In this document: piece by piece, positions 56,687 through 64,000 of the stretch
How the letters are laid out: the number at the start of each line of letters is the position of its first letter
How positions within the stretch are numbered: the stretch's first letter is position 1
Assembly (NCBI GenBank): GCA_964619065.1
Contig: CAZUCC010000005.1
Location: 51,500-115,499 of the forward strand
From: JANXUC01 sp964619065
Lineage (GTDB): Bacteria; Acidobacteriota; Terriglobia; Terriglobales; Acidobacteriaceae
Length of the DNA: 64,000 nt
Direction of reading: 5' to 3'
Translations under genes and position numbers: made by a program
The notes under the pieces: generated by a model
The model's database searches: none
What the model was told of the DNA's origin: nothing
The model's input: the letters and a program-made list of their open reading frames with translations, nothing else

Positions 56687-57751
56687 TCACGAGGTTACGG
56701 GAGATGCTACAGAAATCGGCACAGGCTGTGCCGCTACAGAACGTCCCACGACCGGCGCGATCTGCCGCACCTGCGTCATCAACTCGTCGAGTTGATCGGG
56801 ATACAGTGACTGCGCCCCATCGGAAAGCGCGTGATCGGGATCGCAATGCACCTCGACCATTAGTCCGTCGGCTCCCACGGCAATGGCAGCCCGCGACAGG
56901 GGAGTAACCTTGTGCCGCTTACCGGTTCCGTGGCTGGGGTCGACGATGATCGGTAGATGGCTGCGCTTTTGCACCGCTGGAACGATACTCAGGTCGAGCG
57001 TGTTGCGCGTGTGGTCGGTAAATGTACGAATACCGCGCTCGCACAAAATCACGTTGTAGTTGCCTTCACTCATGATGTACTCAGCTGCCATCAGAAATTC
57101 ATCCAGCGTAGCCGATAAGCCGCGCTTGAGCATCACCGGTTTCTTCGTGCGTCCGGCGCGTTTGAGCAGCGAGAAGTTCTGCATGTTGCGTGCGCCCAGT
57201 TGAATGATGTCGGCATAGGCCTCCACGAGTTCCAGTGACTCGTTGTCGATGGCTTCCGTGATGATGCGCAGACCGAACTGCTTCCGGATATCCGCCAGAA
57301 TCTTCAATCCTTCTTCCGCAAGGCCCTGAAAGGCGTAGGGCGAAGTGCGGGGTTTGTAAGCGCCGCCACGAAAAAACTGCGCTCCCGCACGATGTACCCG
57401 TTCCGCCACAGCAAACGCCTGTTCGCGGCTTTCCACGCTGCATGGTCCCGCCATGATGGCCAGGGCATGCCCGCCAATGGTGGCATCGCTGCCGGGAAAG
57501 GTGATGACGGTGTTATCCGGCTTCACGTCCCGGCTCACCAGCTTGTAGGGCTTAGAGACGCGGATGAGTTCCTGCACTCCCGGCATTTCGTCGAGCGTAC
57601 CGGGCTCGACAACTCCAGGGTTGCCCGTGATGCCAATGGCTGTGCGCTGTTCGCCGGGCATGGGGTGGGCGCGGTAGCCCAGCGATTCGATCTTCTCGCA
57701 GACGGCGCGTATCTGCTCGTCGGTGGCGTGGGACTGCATTACGACCAACAT
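56687..57751 (-). CDS. aroF: 3-deoxy-7-phosphoheptulonate synthase (DAHP synthase)
   Basis: A 354-residue enzyme of the AroG/AroA beta type. An N-terminal ferredoxin-like domain (1-75) precedes the catalytic barrel: AIMAGPCSVESREQAF, FFRGGAYKPRTSPYAFQG, QLGARNMQNFSLLK, MLKRGLSATLDEFLMAAEYI, ILCERGIRTF, PIIVDPSHGTGKR. It condenses phosphoenolpyruvate and erythrose-4-phosphate as the first step of aromatic amino-acid synthesis. The N-terminal domain probably mediates feedback control. Preceded by CTGGAGAACC before ATG 57751. Confidence 0.94.
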   Translation of the reverse strand: MLVVMQSHATDEQIRAVCEKIESLGYRAHPMPGEQRTAIGITGNPGVVEPGTLDEMPGVQELIRVSKPYKLVSRDVKPDNTVITFPGSDATIGGHALAIMAGPCSVESREQAFAVAERVHRAGAQFFRGGAYKPRTSPYAFQGLAEEGLKILADIRKQFGLRIITEAIDNESLELVEAYADIIQLGARNMQNFSLLKRAGRTKKPVMLKRGLSATLDEFLMAAEYIMSEGNYNVILCERGIRTFTDHTRNTLDLSIVPAVQKRSHLPIIVDPSHGTGKRHKVTPLSRAAIAVGADGLMVEVHCDPDHALSDGAQSLYPDQLDELMTQVRQIAPVVGRSVAAQPVPISVASPVTS

Positions 57752-57999
57752 GGCGGTTCTCCAGAAACTTTAAGTTTAGCTGGGCGAGGGCAGTGGAGCA
57801 AACGGGGAGCCGCGCGGGAAGATAGGAGTCCTCGTAAGCTCGGGAAAGTGTACAGTAGAGCACTTCGGAGTGAAACAGGCGACAGGTCAGATGAAAAAAC
57901 TTCTCCCGCTGGAGCGATCCGAATGCACATACCATTGCCGGATGCATACTTGGCAGGGTTCATTTTGCGAATCTCCCTGCTTTCCAGCATTCTCGTAAT

Positions 58000-59814
58000 A
58001 TGAGCCTGGCAAGCGAGCCATCGGACAAGGTTGTCTCGGTTCAATATGAGGATTATGTCCTCACGCATGCCTTAACGGCGTGTGGGCCTGTCCCCACGGC
58101 TTTGGATCCCAATGGGGTCTATCCTTACGTCAGCTACTGCGAAACCGCTAACCGGCCAGCCCCTCGGAAATACACCTTCCTTGTACTGGAAAATAAATAC
58201 ATCAAAATTACGATCTCTCCTGACCTGGGTGGAAAAGTGACCTCCATGGTTCACAAAGGCTCGGGTAAAGAGGTCTTATATGTTCCCCAAGTCCTGCGTC
58301 CGACGCGCATCTTACCGAGATTCTATTTTGTGGCTGGCGGAATTGAAGTGAGTTTCCCCATCTCCCATTCGCCCAGCCAGAACGAAAAAGTGCTCTATAA
58401 AATCGATCGCGTCAAGGATAGGGTCTATATCACGTGCGGTGAGCGTGAGCTGCGCTTCGGGATGCAATGGTCAGTAGAATACTCCCTAGGGCCGCAAGAC
58501 ACGTTCTTGACAGAACGTGTCTTGTTCCACAATCCCGGCACATCGGCGTATCCATGGATGTCCTGGTCCAATGCGGCTTTGCCATCCGCCCCTGATACCG
58601 AATTTCATTTCCCCAAGGGCAAAGTTCTATCCCATGCTTCACGAATTGACATCATTGATTGGCAGAGCCAAGGACCGAAACGCGAATCCGACATTACGGA
58701 AATGACTGGCTATTTCTGGCAGAGTCGTGACGCTAACGCTTTCGGAGTGTACACACCTTCCCTGGGCACCGGTCTCTATCACGTCGCTAATGAAGCTATT
58801 TCGCCAGGAATGAAATTGTGGAGTTACGGCGTCGGGGACGATCGCGCATGGGCCATGTTAAGTACAGCCTCTCCGCAGCCCTACGTTGAAATTCAGGGAG
58901 GACCCATCGGCGATCAGTCCATCAAACTGGAATTACCGCCGAACAAAACGCAATGGCATGTTGAGTATTGGATACCGACTGACAAGCCATTGAACATCTA
59001 TACCCTGACAGTGCCCGAGAGTCATCTCAGGGCGGTGAGCGATATGCCCTTGTTCGAATGGGCCAGGCCCGAAGAGGTGGGGGTATGGAAGGAACTGCTT
59101 CGTGCGTACAGGAAGAAAGGCAGATTGCCCGAACCTCCCCCGATTGATCGGAACCGCTGGGCACCCTCCGGCATGGAAACCCTTGCCCCAGCTTTTAAAT
59201 GGGCCATCCAAAGCGCTCGAGGTGCAAAGACCGACTTGTGGAAATTTCACTACGGGACATGGCTGGCCGGCCGAGGAGAAACAGACAATGCGATCCTCAT
59301 ACTCTCCGCTAGTAAGATCGGCATAGCTGGAGCGCTGTTGGCGCGGCTTTACCAGGCAAAAGGTGATACCACGAACGCGGTGGCAGCCTTGGAGGCAATC
59401 CGGGAACCCTGGCTTCAGTTGCACCCGCAAATAGTTGTTGAACGGGACAAAATACTGCGTGCCCTGGGGCCGAACACGCTCGCTGAGCGTGAGCAATGGC
59501 TCGGCAAAGTAGGGGCGCTGACCGACGAATGGATCATGGAGCGAAAGGTGCAGCTTCTCGTCGACAAGGGAGAAATGCAAAACGCCAGGCAATTACTCTT
59601 GTCTGTTCCATTCCAGAAAGTACATCAGGCATACACCCGAACTGGAATGTGGCAGCAAATCTGTGAAAAGCTGAGAGAACCCTGCGCTCCAATTCCACCG
59701 GTCCTGGGAGAAGATCGTCTTGCCCAATTTGGCGCCTACCGCGAGTTCCAGCAGTTGCCACAGAAGCCGGGGAGTGAAACTACGGACTCAGAGCCCGACA
59801 ACCTGGGAAATTGA
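58000..59814 (+). CDS. DUF5107-like protein with C-terminal helical repeats
   Basis: A 604-residue soluble protein. The N-terminal two thirds resemble DUF5107 proteins, with an aldose-epimerase-like or hydrolase-like beta-sandwich: LVLENKYIKITISPDLGGKVTSMVHK, GGIEVSFPISHSPS, FGVYTPSLGTGLYHV and LELPPNKTQWHVEYWIPT. The C-terminal third (about 400-570) has tetratricopeptide-like helices (ILSASKIGIAGALLARLYQAKGDTTNAVAALEAI). Its biochemical role is unknown to me. Codon usage appears less G+C-biased than that of its neighbours. No signal peptide visible. The 248-base gap before it contains no gene. Confidence 0.72.
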   Translation: MSLASEPSDKVVSVQYEDYVLTHALTACGPVPTALDPNGVYPYVSYCETANRPAPRKYTFLVLENKYIKITISPDLGGKVTSMVHKGSGKEVLYVPQVLRPTRILPRFYFVAGGIEVSFPISHSPSQNEKVLYKIDRVKDRVYITCGERELRFGMQWSVEYSLGPQDTFLTERVLFHNPGTSAYPWMSWSNAALPSAPDTEFHFPKGKVLSHASRIDIIDWQSQGPKRESDITEMTGYFWQSRDANAFGVYTPSLGTGLYHVANEAISPGMKLWSYGVGDDRAWAMLSTASPQPYVEIQGGPIGDQSIKLELPPNKTQWHVEYWIPTDKPLNIYTLTVPESHLRAVSDMPLFEWARPEEVGVWKELLRAYRKKGRLPEPPPIDRNRWAPSGMETLAPAFKWAIQSARGAKTDLWKFHYGTWLAGRGETDNAILILSASKIGIAGALLARLYQAKGDTTNAVAALEAIREPWLQLHPQIVVERDKILRALGPNTLAEREQWLGKVGALTDEWIMERKVQLLVDKGEMQNARQLLLSVPFQKVHQAYTRTGMWQQICEKLREPCAPIPPVLGEDRLAQFGAYREFQQLPQKPGSETTDSEPDNLGN

Positions 59815-59815
59815 T

Positions 59816-59878
59816 CTAGAACGAATAGATCAGGTCAAACTGCAGAGCGTGCGATTTATGTCGATGGCAATAAACCCC
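59816..59878 (-). pseudogene. Possible remnant of an outer-membrane beta-barrel C-terminus
   Basis: On the minus strand, a frame just past the permease stop reads HKSHALQFDLIYSF and stops at 59816. Alternating hydrophobics ending in a terminal Phe are the signature of outer-membrane porin or receptor C-termini. Only about twenty residues remain, so this is a candidate fossil fragment; chance similarity is possible. Confidence 0.25.
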
Positions 59879-60617
59879 ATTTGAGTTGGAGCCTCCGCTC
59901 GACCGCGCGGAACAGCCATCCATCGACGATGCTGCCAATAATGACAATCAGGACCATAACCGCAATCACGAGGTCCATGTTGTTAAGTTCTCGTCCTGCG
60001 TTGAGCTGCTGGCCGAGCCCCAGAGTGATAGAGAGGATCTCGCCAGCGAACAGCGAGCGCCAGGCGAATGCCCACCCCTGCTTCAGGCCAGTCACGATAT
60101 ACGGCATACTTGCGGGCAGCAGCACGTAGCGGAACAGGTTCCATTTGCGTGCGCCCAGGTTTCGACCTGCCATGCTGTAAATCTTGGGCATCTGCTTGCG
60201 GCCAGTTTCCATGCTGATGGTGACTGAAAGAAACGAACCCATCACGATGACGAAGAGAATCGCTTTCTCCGATATACCGAACCACAAGACTGCCAGCGGG
60301 AGCCAGCAAATGCTGGGCATGCTCTGCAAGCTCACCAGCAGGCCGCCTACTGTTTGCTCGAGGAAGCGGTTTCCGGCCAAGCCTAAGCCAAGTATGGTTC
60401 CCAGAACAACGGAAATGCTATAGCCCAGCAACATACGGCGCATGCTGGCGCCGATGGCGATCCAAAGACTATTGTCCTGAAAACCCTCATGCAAGGCTTC
60501 GTAGACGGCCCAGGGCCCTGGAAAAATATACGATGGCCAAACACGCAGCTTGGCGAGAAGCGCCCAAAGGCCAATGAGTACAGCGTAAAAAATTACTTGT
60601 CTAGCGACGCGCTTCAT
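59856..60617 (-). CDS. ABC transporter permease, sulfonate/taurine/nitrate type
   Basis: A 253-residue membrane protein with about six helices and the EAA-loop region GRNLGARKWNLFRYVLLPASMPYIVTGLK. It matches SsuC/TauC/NrtB-type permeases. It overlaps the ATPase gene end (60601) by 17 bases. Substrate presumably an organosulfur compound such as a sulfonate, but nitrate or thiamine precursors are possible. Confidence 0.9.
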   Translation of the reverse strand: MKRVARQVIFYAVLIGLWALLAKLRVWPSYIFPGPWAVYEALHEGFQDNSLWIAIGASMRRMLLGYSISVVLGTILGLGLAGNRFLEQTVGGLLVSLQSMPSICWLPLAVLWFGISEKAILFVIVMGSFLSVTISMETGRKQMPKIYSMAGRNLGARKWNLFRYVLLPASMPYIVTGLKQGWAFAWRSLFAGEILSITLGLGQQLNAGRELNNMDLVIAVMVLIVIIGSIVDGWLFRAVERRLQLKWGLLPST

Positions 60618-61500
60618 CGTTGTACTCCGCCTCCAAGCTCTTGTCGATTTCTTCGCGTAAGTCCTTCAGAATGTCGCGTGCTGTGCCTGCCACGGCGATG
60701 TCCTCAAGATGCCGCGGCCGCGGAAGGTCGATCTTGTATTCGCGTTTCACCCGTCCAGGGCGGAACGTGAGCACGGCTACGCGATCTCCCAGGCGAACGG
60801 CTTCGCGCACGTTGTGCGTGACGAAAATGATGGTGCGTCCCGTTTCCGCCCAAATGCGCTCCAGTTCGTCGTGCAGCAGGTCGCGCGTCTGCGCGTCAAG
60901 GGCTGCGAAAGGCTCATCCATCAGAAGGACATCGGGCTCCGTGGCCAGGGCCCGCGCAATGGCTACGCGCTGCTTCATTCCCCCGGAGAGCTGGTGAATG
61001 TAGCTTTTCTGGAACTTTAGGAGATGCACCAGCTTCAGATATTCGCGAACTTGTTCCTGCCGCTGTGCCGTCTTGACACCTTTCATCTTCATGCCAAACT
61101 CAACGTTTTCCTCGACGGTGAGCCAAGGGAAGAGGCCGTGCTCCTGGAAGATCATGATGCGGTCCGTGCCGGTGCCAACGACTTTCTTGCCATCCATTAA
61201 TACGCTTCCGGACGTGGGTTCATGCAAGCCCGCGATCAGATAGAGCAACGTGCTCTTGCCGCAGCCCGAGGGTCCGACAATACAGAGGAATTCACCCGTG
61301 GCTACTTGTAAGTCGATGCTATCGAGCGCGAGCAGCCGCTCTCCGCTGGTGGTCTTATATTTCAGCGAGAGATTCTGTATCCACAGCTTCGGTGGAGCAG
61401 ATTCCAAACGCGAATTGACGAATGTGGTGCGGATACCCTCGCCCGTGTTTACGGGTGGTGAATTCAGCGTGCTTTCGGCCAGATTCGGAGTAATGCTCAT
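60601..61500 (-). CDS. ABC transporter ATPase, sulfonate/taurine/nitrate type
   Basis: A 299-residue ATPase: Walker A GPSGCGKST, signature LSGGMKQR, Walker B VLLMDEPFAALD, switch His in FVTHNVREAV. The SsuB/TauB/NrtD type is suggested by SLKYKTTSGERLLALDSIDL near the start. An extended N-terminus of about 38 residues precedes the core. Its ATG overlaps the binding-protein stop (ATGA at 61497-61500). Confidence 0.92.
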   Translation of the reverse strand: MSITPNLAESTLNSPPVNTGEGIRTTFVNSRLESAPPKLWIQNLSLKYKTTSGERLLALDSIDLQVATGEFLCIVGPSGCGKSTLLYLIAGLHEPTSGSVLMDGKKVVGTGTDRIMIFQEHGLFPWLTVEENVEFGMKMKGVKTAQRQEQVREYLKLVHLLKFQKSYIHQLSGGMKQRVAIARALATEPDVLLMDEPFAALDAQTRDLLHDELERIWAETGRTIIFVTHNVREAVRLGDRVAVLTFRPGRVKREYKIDLPRPRHLEDIAVAGTARDILKDLREEIDKSLEAEYNDEARR

Positions 61501-62513
61501 TGGATCGCCTTGAATTTTTTCTCTGCCAAGACCTGATTGAGGAGCGAGAGGTCGTACAAGCTGGAAAGATCGGGCATTGTTTTCCCGAGGAAGCCTGCTT
61601 CAAAAGCGGAGCGAGCCGAAGTCAGCAGGGCATTGCGCAGCGGGTCGTAGGTTGCTTGCATCCGTGCAAATGCGTCGTCCAGTACGGCCGGAGAAAGCGC
61701 TTTTCCGGTTTCCTTCTGGATCTGCTCGTTGAGCAGCTTCTTGGCTTCCGGCAAATGGCCGTTAATCCAGTCGGTCAATTCCACATGCGCGCGAATAAAG
61801 TTCTTGACCACGTCGGGATGTTCATGAAGAAATTTTGTGCTCACAATCAAGTGCGCGGTCGTGAACTGCCCCTTCGGCCAGAGATCGCGTTCGTCGAGAA
61901 ATAGCCGTCCGTTGCCTTCTTTGATCAGGCGTGTAGCCCAGGGCTCCGGGGCCCAGGCCGCATCCAGTTCTTTCCTTAGAAACAGAGTAAGTTGGTCGGG
62001 GTTGGCCAACGGCATGACCAGGACATCGCCGCCTTTATCCGCCGACTTCATGCCGTGAGCTTTGAGCCATGCGCGCAAAGCTACGTCTTGCGTGTTGCCC
62101 ATTTGCGGAGAAGCTACGCGTTTGCCGTGGAAGTCTTCCGGCTTCTGAATCCCCGAGTCGTTGCGGACCACCAGCGCCGCGCCACCACTGGTCGCTCCCG
62201 CCACCACACGCAATGCCTCGCCCTGCGACCGGACGTACCCGGTGATCGCCGGGTTCGGCCCGATATAGGTCATGTCCAGCGCGCCCGAGAACAGTGCCTC
62301 GATAGCCGATGGACCAGCATTGAAACTTTTCCACTCCATCTTGACGTTGGGACCGAGAGCTTTTTCGAACCAGCCCTCGTTTTTGCCGACCATAGCCTGA
62401 GGATGAGTGATGTTCGGAAATGCGCCGACGCGCACCACCGTTTGTCCCCAAGCTGGCGTGAGGAAAGTGCTGGCCATCAAAAGCAGAACTGCGAAAGTAA
62501 TGCGAGCCTTCAT
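61497..62513 (-). CDS. ABC transporter substrate-binding protein, SsuA/TauA-like
   Basis: A 338-residue periplasmic binding protein with a clear signal peptide (ITFAVLLLMASTFLTPAWGQ). The mature part has RVGAFPNITHPQAMVGKNEGWF and the later GHLPEAKKLLNEQIQKETG, typical of NMT1/SsuA-like (sulfonate, nitrate, thiamine-precursor) proteins. Its start overlaps the stop of the regulator gene (ATGA), so all four genes are translationally linked. Ligand not determinable. Confidence 0.88.
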   Translation of the reverse strand: MKARITFAVLLLMASTFLTPAWGQTVVRVGAFPNITHPQAMVGKNEGWFEKALGPNVKMEWKSFNAGPSAIEALFSGALDMTYIGPNPAITGYVRSQGEALRVVAGATSGGAALVVRNDSGIQKPEDFHGKRVASPQMGNTQDVALRAWLKAHGMKSADKGGDVLVMPLANPDQLTLFLRKELDAAWAPEPWATRLIKEGNGRLFLDERDLWPKGQFTTAHLIVSTKFLHEHPDVVKNFIRAHVELTDWINGHLPEAKKLLNEQIQKETGKALSPAVLDDAFARMQATYDPLRNALLTSARSAFEAGFLGKTMPDLSSLYDLSLLNQVLAEKKFKAIQ

Positions 62514-63070
62514 GAAGTACGTTCCTTGAGCATCAGTATTTTTGCTTGTCCTGAACTGTCTTGCTCCTCTTTTGTACGAGCCTCCGATGCAGCGGCTCTT
62601 GAGACGCGGGCTCGTGTCTTCTTTCCGTTTCTTGCGGACTTAGATTTCTTGGAGGGGCTCGAAGGTGTGCGGGCGATGTCAGCGATGGTCGTGCTTTCCA
62701 AAATGTACGCAGCGGCATCGCGCACTTGGAGAAATACCTGGTAGAGCGCGCGGTGGCCGTCATCGGATGCAATCAGCGCACGTAAGGAGTCGGCATCGCC
62801 AAACGGCGCAAGCGGCCCATCAATGAGCCGCATAATTTCACTGAGGTGAATGTCCGACGCCTTGCGGCGCAGCTTGTAGCCACCCTTGGCGCCGCGGATG
62901 CTGTCCACGATGCGTGCGTTCTTGAGTTCCACCAGAATCAGTTCGAGAAATTTTTCCGGCAGGTTCTCTTCATAGGCGATATCGCGAATCTTGATCGCCC
63001 CCTGATCGTCATGGCGCGCCAGCATGATCAGTGCCTGCAGAGCGTACAAGCCTTTTTGCGAGACTTTCAT
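62510..63070 (-). CDS. Rrf2-family regulator, CymR-like, lysine-rich tail
   Basis: 186 residues from ATG 63070; the upstream frame is rejected because the classic Rrf2 start is MKVSQKGLYALQALIML. The DNA-binding winged helix follows (IRDIAYEENLPEKFLELILVELKNARIV, then SIRGAKGGYKL). There is no Cys, so no Fe-S cluster: this resembles CymR, the sulfur regulator, rather than IscR. The last 55 residues are unusually Lys, Arg and Ser-rich. Its stop overlaps the transporter binding-protein gene, arguing that it controls this sulfonate-type transporter. Confidence 0.88.
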   Translation of the reverse strand: MKVSQKGLYALQALIMLARHDDQGAIKIRDIAYEENLPEKFLELILVELKNARIVDSIRGAKGGYKLRRKASDIHLSEIMRLIDGPLAPFGDADSLRALIASDDGHRALYQVFLQVRDAAAYILESTTIADIARTPSSPSKKSKSARNGKKTRARVSRAAASEARTKEEQDSSGQAKILMLKERTS

Positions 63071-63100
63071 GCTTTCGGGGCTCCCCTCTCCTGCGTTAAG

Positions 63101-63129
63101 ATTATACTCTATTGGAATAATAGACATAA
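63101..63129 (-). promoter_or_regulatory. Promoter with palindromic operator for the Rrf2-ABC operon
   Basis: Minus strand: TATAAT (63106-63101) about 30 bases before ATG 63070, and a weak -35 (TTATGT) 17 bases upstream. The spacer holds TCTATT-ATTCC-AATAGA (63108-63124), a perfect 6-base inverted repeat, well placed for autoregulation. Confidence 0.55.
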
Positions 63130-63315
63130 TACACGTACAAGGCATAGCAATTCCAGCGCCAATACGCAACATCACAACGCCTTGCCTAATTCGTTCTATC
63201 CAAAGGAGGTTAGGACAAAAGCTTGTAAGACGGGATTCCCGCGAATGTGCAAAGTTTTCACTCTTTAGCTCGTTGTAGAATCGAGAATTACAGCTTTTCA
63301 AGCTAATCTCTATCT

Positions 63316-64000
63316 ATGCCGGACCCGAACCCATCGACGATTGTCCCTGACCGCTACGACGCGCAGGTTATTGAGAAGAAATGGTTTGAGCGCTGGGCGG
63401 GCGATGAAGTCCTGTACCAGGCCGAGCCCAACTCCTCGAAAGAGAAGTACTACGTACTCCATATGCTGCCTTATCCCTCGGGCGCGCTGCACCTGGGGCA
63501 CGTGCGCAACTACTCCATTGGCGACGCGCTGGCACGCTATATGTGGATGAACGGCTACAACGTGCTGCATCCCATGGGATGGGATTCGTTCGGCTTGCCT
63601 GCGGAAAATGCGGCCATCAAAAACAACACGCCGCCGCGGGAATGGACGCTCGCCAACATCGCCAACATGAAGGCGCAGATGAAGCGCCTCGGTTTTGCCT
63701 ATGACTGGGAGCGCGAGGTCACCACCTGCCTGCCGGAATACTACCGCTGGAATCAGTGGTTCTTCCTCAAAATGTATGAGCGCGGCTTGGTGTACCGGAA
63801 AAACAGCAGGGTCAACTGGTGTCCTGAGTGCGCCACTGTGCTGGCGAACGAGCAGGTGGTGGGCGGTTTTTGCTGGCGGCACGAGACCACCCTCGTCCTG
63901 CAGAAGGAGCTTGAGCAGTGGTTCATGCGCACCACGAACTACTCGGACGAATTGCTACGCGATCTCGACAAGCTCGAGAACTGGCCGGAAAAAGTGCGCA
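63316..64000 (+). CDS. leuS: Leucyl-tRNA synthetase, N-terminal part
   Basis: The first 228 residues of a class I aminoacyl-tRNA synthetase, running off the window. HIGH motif is HLGHVRNYSIGDALARY (near 57-73), with PYPSGALHL just before it; FGLPAENAAI and RVNWCPECATVLANEQV (zinc site) follow. It charges tRNA-Leu. ATG 63316 gives MPDPNPSTIVPDRYDAQVIEKKW, the usual start. No T-box-like leader is evident in the 245-base divergent gap. Confidence 0.95.
   Translation, partial: MPDPNPSTIVPDRYDAQVIEKKWFERWAGDEVLYQAEPNSSKEKYYVLHMLPYPSGALHLGHVRNYSIGDALARYMWMNGYNVLHPMGWDSFGLPAENAAIKNNTPPREWTLANIANMKAQMKRLGFAYDWEREVTTCLPEYYRWNQWFFLKMYERGLVYRKNSRVNWCPECATVLANEQVVGGFCWRHETTLVLQKELEQWFMRTTNYSDELLRDLDKLENWPEKVR

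Noticed and set aside
63202..63210. A perfect AAAGGAGG ribosome-binding sequence on the + strand before leuS
   Set aside because: It is followed only by TTG directly joined to a TAA stop, about 100 bases from leuS ATG, so it serves no gene I can see.

Overview
This 64 kb window is G+C-rich, densely coded bacterial DNA. The gene families fit a member of the Acidobacteriota (Terriglobia/Koribacter-like). The clues are the tig-clpP-clpX-lon-engB housekeeping block, the abundance of PilZ and GAF proteins, a cell-wall amidase carrying an N-terminal GAF domain, a secreted S9 peptidase, and a very large exopolysaccharide (EPS) locus. This assignment is an inference from content, not from a marker gene. 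A run of ten N bases (48261-48270) flanked by degraded sequence shows that this is a draft assembly. I see no tRNA, rRNA, CRISPR array, transposase or prophage block.

Region 1 (about 1-34.6 kb) is a Wzx/Wzy-type surface or exopolysaccharide locus. It holds a WecA-like initiating phosphotransferase, UDP-GlcNAc 2-epimerase (wecB), a UDP-uronate-type epimerase, six family-4 glycosyltransferases, one family-2 glycosyltransferase, a capsule-synthesis-like GT-B protein, a Wzx flippase, a Wzy/WaaL-type membrane protein and a Wza-like export protein. It also carries a dense set of decorating enzymes: four SAM methyltransferases, an asparagine-synthase-like amidotransferase, a NodU/CmcH carbamoyltransferase, a frameshifted O-acyltransferase, a two-domain dehydrogenase and a heparan-type D-glucuronyl C5-epimerase. 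A 919-residue secreted repeat-rich protein lies in the middle. Most genes run on the + strand with overlapping or nearly abutting ends; an acyltransferase/methyltransferase pair and the wza-like gene are inverted. The most coherent reading is a uronic-acid-containing polymer that is partly epimerised, carbamoylated, methylated and acylated.

Region 2 (34.7-45.7 kb) is a signalling and envelope block. It encodes a GAF protein with an N-terminal zinc-ribbon-like motif, a PilZ-GAF-transmembrane-Sel1 protein, a GAF-transmembrane-AMIN-amidase fusion, a receiver-PilZ protein and a stand-alone PilZ protein, with an S9 peptidase, a GNAT acetyltransferase and a UDP-sugar epimerase between them. The three GAF domains share an exact C-x24-C-x8-C cysteine spacing. 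Two of these proteins join cytoplasmic sensors to periplasmic effector domains, which suggests inside-out control of the wall and envelope, possibly by c-di-GMP.

Region 3 (45.7-57.8 kb) is housekeeping. It contains engB, lon (broken only by the assembly gap), clpX, clpP and tig read leftward from a good sigma70-like promoter. These are followed by a family-5 uracil-DNA glycosylase, murB, a bacilliredoxin, a YVTN beta-propeller protein and a DAHP synthase.

Region 4 (58-64 kb) holds a DUF5107/tetratricopeptide-like protein and a translationally coupled operon of an Rrf2/CymR-like regulator with a sulfonate/taurine-type ABC transporter (binding protein, ATPase, permease). This operon has a TATAAT box and a palindrome at its promoter. 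The 5' part of leuS runs off the end. No gene-free stretch exceeds 300 bases; the longer intergenic stretches are described where they hold something visible.
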